Below are positions 13,428 through 14,555 of a stretch of 14,555 nt of DNA, piece after piece. The stretch comes from Candidatus Peregrinibacteria bacterium CG_4_10_14_0_2_um_filter_43_11. Its GTDB lineage: Bacteria > Patescibacteriota > Gracilibacteria > UM-FILTER-43-11. The stretch covers positions 1,093 to 15,647 of the forward strand of contig PFOK01000015.1 of NCBI GenBank assembly GCA_002792495.1. Reading direction: 5' to 3'. How positions within the stretch are numbered: position 1 is the stretch's first letter; each line of letters opens with the position of its first letter. The notes under the pieces are model-generated. The model was not told the origin of the DNA. It worked only from the letters and a program-made list of their open reading frames with translations, and ran no database searches. The position numbers and the translations under genes are program-made.

Positions 13428-14444
13428 ATGAGCAAAAGTGATATTATCAAAAATTTCATTCTGGCCAATGTGCAAAAACATCCGCGAGATATTGCGACTG
13501 TCTTGGCTGATAAATTTAATTTTTCAAGACAGCGAGCACATCACTATTTAAAAAAGGAGGTAAAAAGCGGAAATATTCTTAAAACCGGACGCACAAGATG
13601 GAGTCAATACTTTCTTGCCAGTGGCAGCTACGTAGAATTCATAGAAAAAATAAAACCAGGTTTAGCAGAAGACAAAGTATGGTCACAATATGTAAAACCA
13701 ATTATTCTATCCTGCCCAGAAAATATTTACAGAATTTGCGCCTATGGGTTCACCGAAATCTTCAATAACGCCATTGATCATTCAAAAGGGACTACAATTT
13801 TTTCAGATATCAAAATTAAACAAAACGTCCTAACTATCCGAATCATAGATAATGGCGTTGGAATATTCAAAAAAATCCAAAAAGCTCTTAAGCTAGATTC
13901 CAGCAAAGAGGCTATTTTGCACCTATCAAAAGGTAAATTCACAACCGATCCTTCAAACCACACGGGAGAAGGAATATTTTTTACATCAAGAATGTTTGAC
14001 AAATTTTCAATTCTCTCAAGTGACATGTTCTACACATTCCAAAATGAAGATTGGTTTCTTTCACCAGAAAAAAATGAAGAGTTTGGGCAAGGCACTCTTA
14101 TCAAAATGGAAATATCATTAAAATCAAAGAAAACACCTAAAGCAGTATTTGATCAATATACTGATCAGGAAATAGGATTTGGCAAAACGATCGTAGCAGT
14201 TGCCCTCAGCGCCGATCCAAACGATCCCCACGTTTCACGATCACAAGCAAAACGGTTATTACTTGGACTCGAGAAATTCAAAACAATAGTGTTAAATTTC
14301 AAAGGGGTAAGCTCAGTTGGACAAGCATTTGTGGATGAAATATTTAGAGTTTTTCAAAATGAATATCCCGACATTACTATTCACTATTTTAATGCAAACG
14401 AAGAAGTAGACTCGATGATTAAAAGAGGGCTGTCAAATAGATAG
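13428..14444 (+). CDS. HTH - HATPase - STAS-like (DUF4325) regulatory protein
   Basis: A 338-residue protein with three parts. Residues 1-60 look like a winged HTH (DIATVLADKFNFSRQRAHHYLKK, then a GNILKTGRTRW wing). Residues 95-230 are a GHKL/HATPase_c ATP-binding domain of the anti-sigma or histidine-kinase type. It shows the N box TEIFNNAIDHS (109-119), DNGVGI (141-146), HTGEGIF (178-184) and FGQGT (219-223). Residues 250-338 match the STAS-like DUF4325 domain (FKGVSSVGQAFVDEIFRVF, 291-309). No transmembrane or phospho-accepting His region is seen, so it is not an ordinary sensor kinase. Fusion of a switch kinase with a STAS-like module and a DNA-binding domain suggests a one-piece partner-switching regulator. 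It lies outside the inverted repeats, has its own promoter, and is low in GC. The cognate signal is unknown. Confidence 0.88.
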   Translation: MSKSDIIKNFILANVQKHPRDIATVLADKFNFSRQRAHHYLKKEVKSGNILKTGRTRWSQYFLASGSYVEFIEKIKPGLAEDKVWSQYVKPIILSCPENIYRICAYGFTEIFNNAIDHSKGTTIFSDIKIKQNVLTIRIIDNGVGIFKKIQKALKLDSSKEAILHLSKGKFTTDPSNHTGEGIFFTSRMFDKFSILSSDMFYTFQNEDWFLSPEKNEEFGQGTLIKMEISLKSKKTPKAVFDQYTDQEIGFGKTIVAVALSADPNDPHVSRSQAKRLLLGLEKFKTIVLNFKGVSSVGQAFVDEIFRVFQNEYPDITIHYFNANEEVDSMIKRGLSNR

Positions 14445-14555
14445 AAGAATTTTGGCCCGCACAATTCAACCCCTAGCCCTTCACCCAAAACGGAAAAACA
14501 AAATCGGATCTTTCTTTTGTAAGAGCAATTTATACTAGCTTTCCAAAATAATTTC

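Noticed and set aside
14445..14555. A promoter at the right edge (TATACT at 14531-14536)
   Set aside because: No acceptable -35 lies at 16-18 bases, and no gene start is visible before the window ends.

Overview
The window is bacterial DNA with a short housekeeping-like flank (1-3539), a compact accessory operon (3812-12949), a repeat-rich non-coding stretch (12950-13427) and a regulatory-type gene (13428-14444). The host cannot be named with confidence. None of the gene starts has a recognisable Shine-Dalgarno sequence, which would suit Bacteroidota or some Patescibacteria. The visible promoters, however, are classical sigma70 type with 17-base spacers (TTGACA/TAAAAT, TTGACT/TAAAAT, TTTACA/TATAAT), which does not fit the usual Bacteroidota promoter. 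TGA is used as a stop (gene ending at 11217), so the recoded Gracilibacteria/SR1 code does not apply. The valS region is clearly richer in GC (about 52-58% in two hand-counted 60-base blocks) than the operon (about 28-45% in most blocks), as expected if the operon was acquired.

Left flank: the tail of an unidentified charged protein (1-173), a convergent FmdB-type zinc-ribbon protein on the minus strand (201-431), a probable gene remnant on the minus strand (542-859), and a complete valyl-tRNA synthetase gene, valS (870-3539).

Central operon, all on the plus strand with gaps of 4, 5, 5, 40 and 9 bases: a 57-residue excisionase/MerR-like HTH protein (3812-3985); a phospholipase-D nuclease fused to an SNF2-type helicase (3990-7181); a 1158-residue Eco57I/TaqI-type adenine DNA methyltransferase (7187-10663); a small stand-alone PD-(D/E)XK-type nuclease candidate (10669-11217); a DUF488 protein with an extra N-terminal domain (11258-12139); and a 266-residue protein of unknown family with a C-x3-C-x2-H motif (12149-12949). 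The set reads as a restriction-modification-like anti-phage system. The methyltransferase would mark self DNA. The helicase-nuclease, and probably the PD-(D/E)XK protein, would attack unmarked DNA. The HTH protein would control expression from a promoter rich in operator-like repeats. A second canonical promoter in the 40-base gap could drive the last two genes separately. The domains overlap those of DISARM, type III and type ISP systems, but the set as a whole matches none that I recognise (no DrmA/DrmB, no BREX core, no type III Mod).

The most striking non-coding signal is that the operon is enclosed by inverted repeats. A 17-base exact inverted match (3698-3714 / 13017-13033), a 20-base block with one mismatch (3662-3681 / 13045-13064) and a 10-base exact block (3630-3639 / 13131-13140) occur in the same order at both ends. 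No transposase or recombinase gene lies inside. This suggests that the defence operon moves, or once moved, as a passenger cassette mobilised in trans. Each outer end runs into a large hairpin bounded by ...TTAAC and GTTAG-like ends, somewhat reminiscent of integron attC sites.

Right of the cassette is an HTH-HATPase-STAS-like (DUF4325) protein. It appears to be expressed from a near-consensus promoter as a leaderless mRNA, and three direct repeats spaced exactly 22 bases apart precede it.
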